A stretch of DNA of 64,000 nt from AWTP1-13 sp963797005 (GCA_963797005.1 CAWCOF010000010.1:62001-126000); one strand, 5' to 3'. Counted from the first letter of the stretch, positions 52,301-60,938 are shown. Notes: generated by a model from the letters alone, not told the origin. Program-made: numbers and translations.

Positions 52301-52798
52301 CTTCAGTTCAAGAGCGCGAGCCTGGTGGAGACCATTGTCGACGCGCTGACGGGCTCGGGCCTGCCGGCCGACCGGCTCGAGCTCGAGATCACCGAGACGG
52401 TGCTGCTCAATGACAGCGAGGCCACGCTCGCGACCCTGTTCCAGCTGCGCGCGCTCGGTGTGCGCATCGCCATGGACGACTTCGGCACGGGCTATTCGAG
52501 CCTCAGCTATCTGCAGAGCTTCCCGTTCGACAAGATCAAGATCGACCGCTCGTTCGTGAAGGACATCGCCGACGGCGTCGGCTCGCTCAACATCGTCCGC
52601 GCGGTGACGGCCATGGCGACGGGGCTCGGCATGATCACGACTGCCGAAGGCGTCGAGACCAGCGAGCAGCTGGAGATCATTCGCACCGAGGGCTGCACCG
52701 AGATGCAGGGCTTCGTGTTCAGCAAGCCCGTGCCGGCGAGCCAGGTGGATGAGCTGCTCGACCGCATCGGCAAGGGCGCTGCCGAGCTCGCCGCTTGA
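49331..52798 (+). CDS. PAS-repeat GGDEF-EAL cyclic-di-GMP protein
   Basis: An 1155-residue inner-membrane signalling protein. Two N-terminal membrane segments (VALITAFAFPIGYGVIGYL and LVGLTALLLAAGIYYAFAVV) bracket a short periplasmic part. Four PAS domains follow, starting near residues 188, 329, 469 and 601; the first three are near-repeats (NMPQGLAMFDAEEQVVVSND, NMSQGLCLFDGAQRVVFANR, NMSLGLCMFDAEQRVLIAND). Then come a GGDEF domain with intact MGGDEF (Gly804-) and an EAL domain with FEALVRW (Glu932) and DDFGTGYSSLSYL. Both enzymatic motifs are intact, so it may make or degrade cyclic-di-GMP. Confidence 0.93.
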   Translation: MFAGDQRGRPVPVRSLINLLGVAVALITAFAFPIGYGVIGYLKEAQTLAFKAELTAARAAQYIYVPEAPTRYDARQLAAIGEVRTGTPIVQRILDAHDTEIARHGEPLPWPTLSHRAPIVAGDATVGAAEVSASLRPLLNEIALVGLTALLLAAGIYYAFAVVPLGVIDRSLKSLEEANEKLRRQNLLLDAAFANMPQGLAMFDAEEQVVVSNDRYARLYGLDPETIKPGTTLKQVVEQRIGRGIYPGVTADFVLDEMRGRIASRRTSRQTNRLGDGRMVASVVQPRSDGGWVITQEDITERENLAAQLARQNELLKLHEEELKDQNRRFNAAINNMSQGLCLFDGAQRVVFANRRYAEMYGLSPEQLKPGTTLAEIFEARIANGLYAKTAINQVVDEGIASFGKQVSEIINLTDGRFISVLRRPMADGGLVSTHEDVTERERLNARLAEKNDLLKQREEALEEQNERFDAALRNMSLGLCMFDAEQRVLIANDRYAEIYGLATGDVKPGTTLRQIIEQRIAKGLYAGDSPEAYIKERLATFHKASIAVHHLSDGRAVRISRTPMRGGGWVTTHEDVTEREKLYALLEKNNGLLSERTSRLQAIVDNFPGGIFLVDGGLRVTVCNGKAKKFLDLPDELFADGPPLLETVFRFSASRGEFGPGDAEAQAAERMALVKERQPYISERERPDGTVLEMRGVPLMDGGFVTTYMDITERRRSQAKIAHMALHDALTELPNRVLINERLKQALTRVRRGEVLAVHLLDLDHFKNVNDTLGHPAGDKLLTMVGDRLRSLVRDTDTIARMGGDEFAVLQVGLGQPADATVLALRIIEAVSEPYDIDGHQVVIGTSVGIAIGPMDGLTPDELLRNADLALYRAKGDGRGTYHFFEAEMDAQMQARRVLENDLRKALPAGQFELHYQPVVDLASNKIASFEALVRWRHPEKGLIAPGAFIPIAEEIGFIVPLGEWVIRQACATAAKWPSSIKVSVNLSSLQFKSASLVETIVDALTGSGLPADRLELEITETVLLNDSEATLATLFQLRALGVRIAMDDFGTGYSSLSYLQSFPFDKIKIDRSFVKDIADGVGSLNIVRAVTAMATGLGMITTAEGVETSEQLEIIRTEGCTEMQGFVFSKPVPASQVDELLDRIGKGAAELAA

Positions 52799-52838
52799 GG
52801 CGATTGATTGGGCCGGCAGCCGCGGCACGCGCCCGCGA

Positions 52839-53126
52839 TCACTCCGTGACGTGCGCCACATTGTCGTAGGTGTCGGTCCTCGGCGCGCCGCTCAACAGCC
52901 CCGCCAGGTTGCCCCAGATCGCCTGGATCCGCCCGACCGCGGCGTCGGCGTCCGCCTTGCTGCGATAGACGGCCACCATCACGCCCTGCCCGTCGCCGCG
53001 CCACGCGCAGTAGGCGTCGACCATGCCGGGCAGGGCCTTGACGCGGTGCGCCATCTCGCGGGCCTTGGCCTCCACCTCGCCGAGCCGGGCGGGGTCCACC
53101 TTGAAGGTGGTGACGCGCGCGTACAT
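52839..53126 (-). CDS. ABM-like dimeric alpha/beta-barrel protein
   Basis: A 95-residue single-domain protein, MYARVTTFKVDPARLGEVEA, followed by LPGMVDAYCAWRGDGQGVMV and VYRSKADADAAVGRIQAIWG. This is the antibiotic biosynthesis monooxygenase (ABM) fold, often a small oxygenase or stress protein. It is convergent with the GGDEF-EAL gene and divergent from the TcuA-like gene. Confidence 0.8.
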   Translation of the reverse strand: MYARVTTFKVDPARLGEVEAKAREMAHRVKALPGMVDAYCAWRGDGQGVMVAVYRSKADADAAVGRIQAIWGNLAGLLSGAPRTDTYDNVAHVTE

Positions 53127-53277
53127 GGGCGTTCCTCATTAGCAGAATTGATGCATTGCCCGCGACCTTCGCATGGGCGGCGGCGGGCACAAAGGCTGCG
53201 CACGAAAGTTTGGATTTGCGCGGGGGCCCTCGTGTATACCAGCACATCAATCGTGGAACTGGGAGCCGAGAGCCAAG

Positions 53278-54773
53278 ATGCTTCCCGCATCAGCCGATGT
53301 CATTGTCGTGGGTGGCGGCAACGCCGCGCTCTGTGCCGCGCTCGCCGCCGCCGAGCATGCCGTGTCCGTGCTCGTGCTCGAGCGCGCGCCCGAGGACGAG
53401 GCCGGCGGCAACAGCCGCTTTACGGCCGGTGCCATGCGCTGCGTCTACGACGGGGTCGAGGACCTCAAGGCGCTGATGCCCGATCTCACCGCCGATGAGG
53501 TCGCGCAGACCGACTTCGGCACCTACACCGAGGATCAGTTCTTCGACGACATGTACCGGGTCACCGAGTACCGCACCGATCCCGATCTGACCGAGGTGCT
53601 GGTCAAGCAGAGCCGGCCGACCTTGCGCTGGATGCGCGAGAAGGGCGTGCGCTTCGCCCCGATCTGGGGCCGGCAGGCGTTCAAGGTCGACGGGCGGTTC
53701 AAGTTCTGGGGCGGCCTCACCGTCGAGAGCCACGGCGGCGGGCCGGGTCTCGTCGCCGCGCTCACCGCCGCCGCCAAGAAGAACAAGATCACGATCGTCT
53801 ACGACGCCAAGGCGACCGGCCTCATCGTCGACGACGACGGTGTGCAGGGCGTGCGGGTGCGGCATGGCGGCAAGACCGGCTCGGTCAAGACCCGCAACGT
53901 CGTGCTGGCCGCGGGCGGCTTCCAGGCCAACGCCGAGTGGCGCACGCGCTACATGGGGCCGGGCTGGGAGCTCGCCAAGGTGCGCGGCACCCGCTTCAAC
54001 ACCGGCGACGGCATCAAGATGGCACTCGACGCCGGCGCCATGCCGACCGGCAACTGGTCGGGCGGCCATGCGGTGGCCTGGGACCGCAACGCGCCGGAGT
54101 TCGGCGATCTTGCCGTCGGCGACAACTTCCAGAAGCACAACTATCCCTTCTCGGTCATGATCAACGCCAACGGCGAGCGCTTCGTCGACGAGGGGGCGGA
54201 TTTTCGCAACTACACCTACGCCAAGTACGGCCGCGTGATCCTGATGCAGCCGGGGCAGTTCTGCTGGCAGGTGTTCGACAAGAAGGTGCTGCACCTGCTG
54301 CGCGACGAATACCGCATCAAGCGCATCACCAAGGTATCCGCCGACACGCTGCCGGAGCTGTCGAGAAGCTCGAGGGCGTCAATGCCGCCAAGGCGCTCGA
54401 GACCATCAATGCGTTCAACGCCGCGGTGGAGCGCGAGGTGCCGTTCAACCCCAACGTCAAGGACGGGCGCTGCACGGTCGGGCTGGCGGTGCCGAAGTCC
54501 AACTGGGCCATCACCATCGAGGAGCCGCCGTTCAAGGCCTATGCCGTCACCTGCGGGCTCACGTTCACCTTCGGCGGCGTGAAGATCGATACAGCCGCGC
54601 GCGTGATCGACACCGACGGGCTGCCGATTCCTGGCCTCTATGCGGCGGGCGAGATGGTGGGCGGCATCTTCTACTTCAATTATCCCGGCGGTACCGGCCT
54701 CACCAACGGCGCCGTGTTCGGGCGCATCGCCGGCACCGGCGCCGGCGCACGGGCGCGCGGCAGCAACGTCTGA
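53278..54773 (+). pseudogene. TcuA-like FAD-dependent dehydrogenase, frameshifted
   Basis: A flavoprotein resembling tricarballylate dehydrogenase TcuA: ADVIVVGGGNAALCAALAAA, GGNSRFTAGAMRCVYDGVED, LAAGGFQANAEWRTRYMGPG. The first frame is good to DEYRIKRITKVSADTLPEL. At 54358-54362 one base is missing, and the protein resumes as VEKLEGVNAAKALETINAFN and FGGVKIDTAARVIDTDGLPI, GLYAAGEMVGGIFYFNYPGG to the end. Corrected length is about 498 residues. It overlaps nothing but is only two bases before NDH-2, suggesting co-transcription. The substrate may be tricarballylate or another acid. Decay or sequence error. Confidence 0.85.
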
Positions 54774-54775
54774 CC

Positions 54776-56092
54776 ATGACCGCGGGGCCACATGCGATCG
54801 TGGTCGTTGGGGGTGGTGCGGGCGGCCTGGAGCTCGCAACCAGGCTCGGCCACAAGCTCGGGCGGCGCGGCAAGGCTTGCGTCACGCTGATCGACGGCAA
54901 GCGCACGCACCTGTGGAAGCCGCTGCTGCACGAGATCGCCGCCGGCAGCATGGACGAGGGCATGCACGCCATCGACTACCTGGCGCAGGCCTACTGGCAC
55001 GGCTTCGTCTACCGCGCCGGCAGCATGGCGGGCCTCGACCGCGACCGCCGCGTGGTGCACGTGGCACCCTTCATCGACGACGAGGGGCGCCAGATCACGC
55101 CCGGCCAGGAGGTGTCCTACGATACGCTCGTCATCGCCGTCGGCAGCATGACCAACGATTTCGGCACGCCGGGCGTCAGGGAGCATGCGCTGGCGCTCGA
55201 CACGGCCGAGGACGCGGCCCGCTTCCACCGGCGGCTTGTCAATGCCTGCATCCGGGCGAATACGCAGACCGAGCCCTTGCGGCCCGAGCAGCTGCATGTC
55301 GCCATCATCGGCGCGGGTGCCACGGGCACGGAGCTGGCGGCCGAGCTGCACAAGACGACGCGGCAGCTGATCGCCTTCGGGCTCGACCGCATCGATCCCG
55401 ACAAGGACATCCGCATCGACCTGATCGAGGCGGCGCCGCGCATCCTGCCCGCGCTGCCCGAGCGGCTGTCGAAGGCGGCGGTCAAGCTGCTGGAGGGGCT
55501 CGGCGTCAACCTGCACGTGGGCGCGCGCGTGGCCGAGGTGCTGCCCGACGGCGTGCGGCTCGCCAGCGGCGTCGTCATACCGGCGGAGCTGGTCGTGTGG
55601 TCGGCCGGCATCAAGGCGCCGGACTTTCTCGCGGGCCTGGCCGGGCTGGAGACCGACAAGCTCAACCGGCTGATCGTGCGCCAAACCTTGCAGACGACGC
55701 GCGACGACAACATGTTCGCGCTGGGCGACTGCGCCGCGTGCCCCTGGCCGGGCCATGCCACGCCGGTGCCGCCGCGCGCGCAGGCCGCGCATCAGCAGGC
55801 CTCGCACCTGGCGCGCGAGCTGCCGCGGCGGCTGAGGGGCGAGGCGCTGAAGGATTGGCACTACCGCGATTTCGGCTCGCTGGTGTCGCTCGGCTCCTAC
55901 TCGACGGTCGGCAGCCTGATGGGCAAGCTGGTCGGCGGCAACCTGTTCATCGAGGGCATCTTCGCCGGCTTGATGTACCGCTCGCTCTACAAGCTGCACC
56001 AGCTCGCCCTGCACGGCTTCACCAAGGTGGCGCTCGACACGGTCGCCCGCCTCATCACGCGCCGCACCGAGCCGCAGGTGAAGCTGCATTAG
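54776..56092 (+). CDS. ndh: Type II NADH dehydrogenase
   Basis: A 438-residue membrane-associated flavoprotein that oxidises NADH and reduces quinone without pumping protons. FAD site VVVGGGAGGLELATRLGHKL; NADH site IIGAGATGTELAAELHKTTR; conserved NMFALGDCAACPWPGHATPV and AQAAHQQASHLARELPRRL. The C-terminal amphipathic stretch MYRSLYKLHQLALHGFTKVA is the usual membrane anchor. It follows the TcuA-like gene by two bases and may accept its electrons through the quinone pool; that link is inference. Confidence 0.92.
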   Translation: MTAGPHAIVVVGGGAGGLELATRLGHKLGRRGKACVTLIDGKRTHLWKPLLHEIAAGSMDEGMHAIDYLAQAYWHGFVYRAGSMAGLDRDRRVVHVAPFIDDEGRQITPGQEVSYDTLVIAVGSMTNDFGTPGVREHALALDTAEDAARFHRRLVNACIRANTQTEPLRPEQLHVAIIGAGATGTELAAELHKTTRQLIAFGLDRIDPDKDIRIDLIEAAPRILPALPERLSKAAVKLLEGLGVNLHVGARVAEVLPDGVRLASGVVIPAELVVWSAGIKAPDFLAGLAGLETDKLNRLIVRQTLQTTRDDNMFALGDCAACPWPGHATPVPPRAQAAHQQASHLARELPRRLRGEALKDWHYRDFGSLVSLGSYSTVGSLMGKLVGGNLFIEGIFAGLMYRSLYKLHQLALHGFTKVALDTVARLITRRTEPQVKLH

Positions 56093-56200
56093 GACTCCCC
56101 GCGCAATCCCTTGCGCCGGCGGCGGGCTTCGAAGCACACTGCCCCTCCCGTTCCTCCCTTGGGCGCCAGGCTCGGCCCGGCCAGCACGCGAGAAGCAGCC

Positions 56201-57148
56201 ATGACCGACATCGTCATCACCGAGTTCCTCGAGCCGGCGGCGGTGGAGACGCTGCAGAAGCGCTTCAAGGTGCACTGGGACCGGGAGCTGTGGAACAAGC
56301 GTAGCGAGCTGGAAAAGCTCGTGCGCGATATCCCGGCGCTGATCGTGCGCAACCGCACGAAGGTGGACAAGACGCTGCTCGCGCTGGCGCCGAAGCTGAA
56401 GGTGGTGGGTCGGCTCGGCGTCGGGCTCGACAACATCGATGTGGCCGCCTGCGAGGCGCGCGGCATCGAGGTGTGCTCGGCGCGCGGCGCCAACGCCACC
56501 TCGGTCGCCGAATACGCCATCGCCATGGCCATGCTGCTGCTGCGCAAGCGCGCCTATCTCGACACGCACCGTCTGGTGGCGGGCGAGTGGCCGCGCGAGG
56601 AGCTGGGCCGGGGCGCGGAGCTCGCCGGCAAGTGTCTCGGCGTCGTCGGGCTGGGCTCGGTTGGCGGCACTAGCGCCCGCAAGGCGCGCGCGCTCGAGAT
56701 GCGGGTGGTGGCGAGTGATCCCTATCTTCCGCCCGAGCACGAGAACTGGCACCTGGCGCAGAAGGTCTCGCTCGAGGCACTGTTGGAGCAAGCCGATGTC
56801 GTCACCGTGCATTGTCCGCTCAACGCCGAAACGCGCGGGCTCATCGGTGAACGCCAGATGGCGCAGATGCGGGCCGGCGCGGTTCTGATCAACTCGGCGC
56901 GCGGCGGCATCGTCGACGAGGAGGCGTGCGCCGCCGCGTTGCGCAGTGGCCACCTTGGCGGCGCGGCGCTGGACGTCTTCGACGATGAGCCGATCAAGAG
57001 CGAGGCCGGCAAGCGCTTCGCCGGCATCGCCAACGTGATCCTGACGCCGCATATCTCCGGCGTCACCGCCGAGGCCAACCACCGGGTGAGCCTGATGACG
57101 GTGGACAGCGTCGCCCGCGTCCTGGATAGGGCGCGGCCCGCCTCTTGA
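56201..57148 (+). CDS. 2-hydroxyacid dehydrogenase, (S)-sulfolactate dehydrogenase-like
   Basis: A 315-residue D-isomer-specific 2-hydroxyacid dehydrogenase related to SlcC. NAD motif GVVGLGSVGGTSARKARALE, catalytic Arg in INSARGGIVDEEACAAAL, Glu in DVFDDEPIKSEAG, His in LTPHISGVTAEANHRVS. Relatives act on phosphoglycerate or sulfolactate. The next gene encodes a ComC-like enzyme of opposite stereochemistry, the pairing known from sulfolactate metabolism, so the sulfolactate assignment is favoured. Start ATG 56201. Confidence 0.85.
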   Translation: MTDIVITEFLEPAAVETLQKRFKVHWDRELWNKRSELEKLVRDIPALIVRNRTKVDKTLLALAPKLKVVGRLGVGLDNIDVAACEARGIEVCSARGANATSVAEYAIAMAMLLLRKRAYLDTHRLVAGEWPREELGRGAELAGKCLGVVGLGSVGGTSARKARALEMRVVASDPYLPPEHENWHLAQKVSLEALLEQADVVTVHCPLNAETRGLIGERQMAQMRAGAVLINSARGGIVDEEACAAALRSGHLGGAALDVFDDEPIKSEAGKRFAGIANVILTPHISGVTAEANHRVSLMTVDSVARVLDRARPAS

Positions 57149-57171
57149 CGGGTCTGTGCGGCGAACTGGGT

Positions 57172-57207
57172 ACCCCCACCCCTAACCCCTCCCCGCAGGG
57201 GGGAGGG
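57172..57207. repeat. CCCCACCCCTAACCCCTCCCC hairpin
   Basis: A C-rich/G-rich pair (CCCCTCCCC...GGGGAGGGG) forms a strong stem between the two dehydrogenase genes. It is of the widespread CCCTAACCCCTCCCC intergenic type and may reduce read-through. Confidence 0.6.
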
Positions 57208-57230
57208 GGATTCCGTAGGCGAAAGGGATC

Positions 57231-58238
57231 ATGAGCCAGACAACCATAGCCATAGCTGAGCTGCAGGCGGCGATTGCCGCCGCGCTCGTCGCGTCGCGGA
57301 CGTCGGAGACGAATGCGGCGTCAGTCGCTGCCGCCCTGACGGCGGCCGAGGTCGACGGCCAGAAGGGCCACGGGATAGCCCGCGTGCCGAGCTACGCGGG
57401 CCAGGCGAGGACCGGCAAGGTCGATGGCTACGCGACGCTGCGGGTGCGGCAGCCGCGGCCGGCGAGCCTGATGGTCGACGTGTGCAACGGCTTTGCCTAT
57501 CCGGCCTTCGATCTCGCCGTCGCGCGCCTGCCCGATCTCGCCGTCGCCGCCGGGATCTCGGCTGCCGGTTTCGTGCGCTCGCACCACTTCGGCGTCGTCG
57601 GCCGTCACGTCGAGCGGCTGGCCGAGGCGGGCCTGGTGGCGCTCGCCTTCGGCAATACGCCCAAGGCCATTGCCCCCTGGGGCGGCAGGCGCCCCGTGTT
57701 CGGCACCAACCCGATCGGCTTCGCCGCGCCGCAGGCGGGCAAGGCGCCCATCGTCGTCGATCTGGCGTTGAGCCAGGTGGCGCGCGGCAAGATCCTCGCC
57801 GCCGCCCAGAAGGGCGAGCCCGTCCCGGCCGACTGGGCCGTCGACGAGCACGGGCGCCCCACCACCGACGCGACGGCTGCGCTCAAGGGCACGCTGCTGC
57901 CCATCGGCGGCGCCAAGGGCGCGGCGCTGGCGCTGATGGTGGAGGTGCTGAGTGTCGCCCTGACCGGCGCCAGGTTCGGCTTCGAGGCAGGCTCGTTCTT
58001 CGAGCCCGAGGGGCCCCCGCCCGGCGTCGGCCAGTTCCTGATCGCCATCGATCCCGGCGCCTTCGGCGGCACCGACCTGTTCGCCGAGCGCATCGCGATG
58101 TTGGCTGAGACGATCGAGGACGACGGGGCGCGGCTGCCGGGCTCGCGGCGCATTGCGCTGCGCGAGAAGGCGCGGGCCGAGGGCGTATCGGTCGATGCGA
58201 AGCTGCTCGCCGAGGTGCGCGCGCTGGCGGGCGGGTGA
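57231..58238 (+). CDS. Ldh/Mdh-family oxidoreductase, ComC-like
   Basis: A 335-residue member of the malate/L-sulfolactate dehydrogenase (LDH2) family, beginning MSQTTIAIAELQAAIAAALV, with EVDGQKGHGIARVPSYAG, RSHHFGVVGRHVERLAEAG, NPIGFAAPQAGKAPIVVDLA and GGAKGAALALMVEVLSVALT. ComC is the (R)-sulfolactate dehydrogenase of coenzyme M synthesis and sulfolactate racemisation. With the SlcC-like gene 82 bases upstream, the two could interconvert the sulfolactate enantiomers via sulfopyruvate. Other 2-hydroxyacids are possible. Confidence 0.82.
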   Translation: MSQTTIAIAELQAAIAAALVASRTSETNAASVAAALTAAEVDGQKGHGIARVPSYAGQARTGKVDGYATLRVRQPRPASLMVDVCNGFAYPAFDLAVARLPDLAVAAGISAAGFVRSHHFGVVGRHVERLAEAGLVALAFGNTPKAIAPWGGRRPVFGTNPIGFAAPQAGKAPIVVDLALSQVARGKILAAAQKGEPVPADWAVDEHGRPTTDATAALKGTLLPIGGAKGAALALMVEVLSVALTGARFGFEAGSFFEPEGPPPGVGQFLIAIDPGAFGGTDLFAERIAMLAETIEDDGARLPGSRRIALREKARAEGVSVDAKLLAEVRALAGG

Positions 58239-58260
58239 CACGCGGTGGTGTTGTGGCGAC

Positions 58261-58476
58261 TGCCGGGGATGACGGTTGTGGGAGATCGAGCGCGTCCCAC
58301 AAGCGTCATGCCCGCCCCGGATCGAGCCCGGGGTAAACGCCGGCGGGGTACCCACGACACCGAGCAACATAGGCTCGCTATCAACGACACACCGGCCGGG
58401 CAGCGTGGTAGCCACGATGCGGAAAACGAGCGCAAGCGGATGCTTGCGTGGGTCCCCGCCTTCGCGGGGATGACGT
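58261..58476. repeat. Intergenic hairpin cluster after the ComC-like gene
   Basis: Contains GGGGATGACGGTTGTGGGAG/CTCCCACAA-type arms, a CCCGCCCCGGATCGAGCCCGGGG segment, and at 58449-58474 the very common module TGGGTCCCCGCCTTCGCGGGGATGAC whose CCCCGC/GCGGGG stem could terminate transcription. No gene recognised. Confidence 0.65.
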
Positions 58477-58523
58477 TTTAACCGTAGGCGGACTTATCCC
58501 CGCAGGGTCTGACCCCGGTGGCG

Positions 58524-59381
58524 CTATTGCCACCTGAGATCGAACGGCGTCAGCGACACGGCGGTGTCGCGGGGTGCCGCGGCGGTCGGCGACGCACCCT
58601 CCGCGCCGTAGAAGACGTCGGCTGAGACGCCGGAGACGGCGACGCCGGGCTTGGAGCGGTACACCATGTCGGTGCGCTCGATGGCGAGGCGTCCGTCCAC
58701 CCAGGCGCGCAAGATCCCATTGGTCTCCTTGGGCGCGTTGAGCACGGTCTCCAGCTCGAGCTTGACCCAGCGGCCCTGCGGGAAATCGAAGGCCTCGCGC
58801 TCCGCGTTGAGGCGCTCGGTGTTGTCGCCGGTGGTGATGCGCAAGGTGGCGCCGCCGCCATGGTCGGCCCGCCAGGCGAGCCGCGCCAGGAAGCCGTCCG
58901 CCGACTTGCCGGTGTCGTCCGTGCCGCGGATGCCGGGCAGGACGCCGCCGCGATGGAAGGCAAAGCTCTCCGGCAGCAGCACGGAATAGCTCAGGCATAC
59001 CGCGGTTTTGCCTTCGATCGCGCGCGGCTGCCAGGGGAAGCTGATGCCGCCCTTGGGCTGCGTCTCGCTCCAGGGCGAGCCCGAACCCTGCGGCAGCTTC
59101 ACGTTGATGACGTTGCGGGCGGGTGCGCCCTTGAGCGGGCCGATGGCGAGGTTCTCGAGCAGGCCCGCGTCGTTGCCGCCGCCGCTCGACTGCAGGTCGG
59201 CGGCGGCAAGCACGACGCCGGCGCGCTCGAGCGCGAGGTTGGTCCCGTTGAGATAGCGCTCGGTGCACGGCGCGATGGCCGGCTTGAAGACGTAGGAGCG
59301 CAGCACGCCCACCAGCGCACTGACGGTGATGAGCACCGCCGCGGCGTTGAAGATGATCACCTTGGTGGCCGGCGTCTTCAT
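58524..59381 (-). CDS. Membrane-anchored secreted protein, polysaccharide-lyase-like
   Basis: A 285-residue protein with an N-terminal membrane segment (KVIIFNAAAVLITVSALVGV) and a secreted domain rich in beta strands. YSVLLPESFAFHRGGVLPGI, RAWVDGRLAIERTDMVYRSK and VSADVFYGAEGAS resemble the beta-jelly-roll of polysaccharide lyase family 14-like proteins. Enzyme activity is uncertain because catalytic residues cannot be placed with confidence. No operon partner. Confidence 0.6.
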   Translation of the reverse strand: MKTPATKVIIFNAAAVLITVSALVGVLRSYVFKPAIAPCTERYLNGTNLALERAGVVLAAADLQSSGGGNDAGLLENLAIGPLKGAPARNVINVKLPQGSGSPWSETQPKGGISFPWQPRAIEGKTAVCLSYSVLLPESFAFHRGGVLPGIRGTDDTGKSADGFLARLAWRADHGGGATLRITTGDNTERLNAEREAFDFPQGRWVKLELETVLNAPKETNGILRAWVDGRLAIERTDMVYRSKPGVAVSGVSADVFYGAEGASPTAAAPRDTAVSLTPFDLRWQ

Positions 59382-59525
59382 CGTGTCTCCGGGAAGCGTG
59401 GACGGAAGGGCGCAAGACTCCTTCCCCGGCGGCTGCGCGCACTCACCGCTCTACCATCAGGCGCTAAAGGAAGTGCTAAACGCCGGTTAACGCCTGCCTG
59501 CGGGATGCGCAGGCCAGGGACGGCC

Positions 59526-60938
59526 TCAGGCGGACAGGATCTTGCCGGGGTTCATGATGCCGTGCGGATCGAGCGCGGTCTTGATGGCGCGCATGACGCT
59601 GAGGCCCTCGCCGAGCTCGGCCTTCAAGTACTTCATTTTGCCCTGGCCGATGCCGTGCTCGCCGGTGCAGGTGCCTTCCATGGCGATCGCGCGCTCGGCC
59701 AGCCGTTCCAGGAAGCCTTCGACCGCGGCCATCTCCTTGGCGTTGTTGAGGTCGAACACCGGCGTGGTGTGGAAGTTGCCGTCGCCGACGTGGCCGACGA
59801 TGGGCGCGGTGAGGCCCGAGGCCTCGATGTCCTTTTGAGTCTCCACCACGCATTCGGCAAGCCGCGAGATCGGCACGCACACGTCGGTCGCCAGCGCGTC
59901 CTTGCCGGGAAACACCGCCCGGATCGCCCAGTAGGCCTCGTGGCGCGCCTTCCACAGCCGCCGGCGCTCCTCCTCGCTCTCGGCCCAGTCGAAGCGGATG
60001 GCGCCTTCTGCCTCGGCCAGCGCCTTGAAGTTCTCGACCTGGTCGCGGGCGCCCGCCTCCGTGCCGTGGAATTCGAGGAACAGCGTCGGCTTCTCATCGA
60101 GGCCGAGCTTGGCGTAGGCGTTGACCACCTGGATCTGCGGCGGGTCGAGCAGCTCCATGCGCGCGATGCCGAGACCGAGCTGGATCGACTGGATCACGGC
60201 GTTGCAGGCGCCCTCCAAGGTATGGAAGGGGCAGACGGCGGAAAGAATCCGCTCGGGGATGCCGTAGAGGCGCACCGTGAGCTCTGTGAAGATGCCGAGC
60301 GTACCCTCTGAGCCCACCATCAGGCGCGTGAGGTCGTAGCCGGCGGCCGACTTGCGCGCGCGCTGCGCTGTCTTGACCACAGAGCCATCGGCCAGCACGG
60401 CGGTGAGGTTGAGCACGTTCTCGCGCATGGTGCCGTAGCGCACGGCGGTGGTGCCCGACGCGCGTGTGGAAGCCATGCCGCCAATCGTCGCCTCCTCGGC
60501 GCCGGGATCGACCGGAAAGAACAAGCCCAGGTCGCGCAGGTAGTCGTTGAGCTGCTTGCGCGAGACGCCGGGCTCCACGCGGGCATCGAGATCACGCTCG
60601 TTGACGGCGAGCACGCGGTTCATGCGGGAGAAGTCGAGCGACAGCCCGCCGCGCGGGGCATTGATGTGGCCTTCGAGCGATGTGCCGGCGCCAAACGGAA
60701 CAAGTGGCACGCGATGCGTGGCCGCCACGCGCACCACCTCGCACACCTCGTCCTTGCTCTCGACCCAGATCACGGCGTCGGGCGGCTGATTGGGAATCCA
60801 GGTGATGGTGTTGGCGTGCTGGCGCCGGATCGCTTCGCCGGTCTGCAGCCGCTCGCCGAAGCGCTGGCGCAGGACGGCGATCGCGGTCGCGACATCGCCG
60901 GCCTTGTCCGCTTGCGCAGCCTTCACCGCGGTCACCAT
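59526..60938 (-). CDS. FAD-linked D-lactate/glycolate dehydrogenase-like (GlcD family)
   Basis: A 470-residue VAO-fold flavoenzyme. FAD-binding motifs FGAGTSLEGHINAPRGGLSL and TRASGTTAVRYGTMRENVLN, with VGHVGDGNFHTTPVFDLNNA and TGEHGIGQGKMKYLKAELGE in the C-terminal half. These occur in D-lactate dehydrogenase (cytochrome), GlcD and D-2-hydroxyglutarate dehydrogenase. Substrate likely a D-2-hydroxyacid. The FAD-linked site and length agree with D-lactate dehydrogenases. It is monocistronic here. Confidence 0.9.
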   Translation of the reverse strand: MVTAVKAAQADKAGDVATAIAVLRQRFGERLQTGEAIRRQHANTITWIPNQPPDAVIWVESKDEVCEVVRVAATHRVPLVPFGAGTSLEGHINAPRGGLSLDFSRMNRVLAVNERDLDARVEPGVSRKQLNDYLRDLGLFFPVDPGAEEATIGGMASTRASGTTAVRYGTMRENVLNLTAVLADGSVVKTAQRARKSAAGYDLTRLMVGSEGTLGIFTELTVRLYGIPERILSAVCPFHTLEGACNAVIQSIQLGLGIARMELLDPPQIQVVNAYAKLGLDEKPTLFLEFHGTEAGARDQVENFKALAEAEGAIRFDWAESEEERRRLWKARHEAYWAIRAVFPGKDALATDVCVPISRLAECVVETQKDIEASGLTAPIVGHVGDGNFHTTPVFDLNNAKEMAAVEGFLERLAERAIAMEGTCTGEHGIGQGKMKYLKAELGEGLSVMRAIKTALDPHGIMNPGKILSA

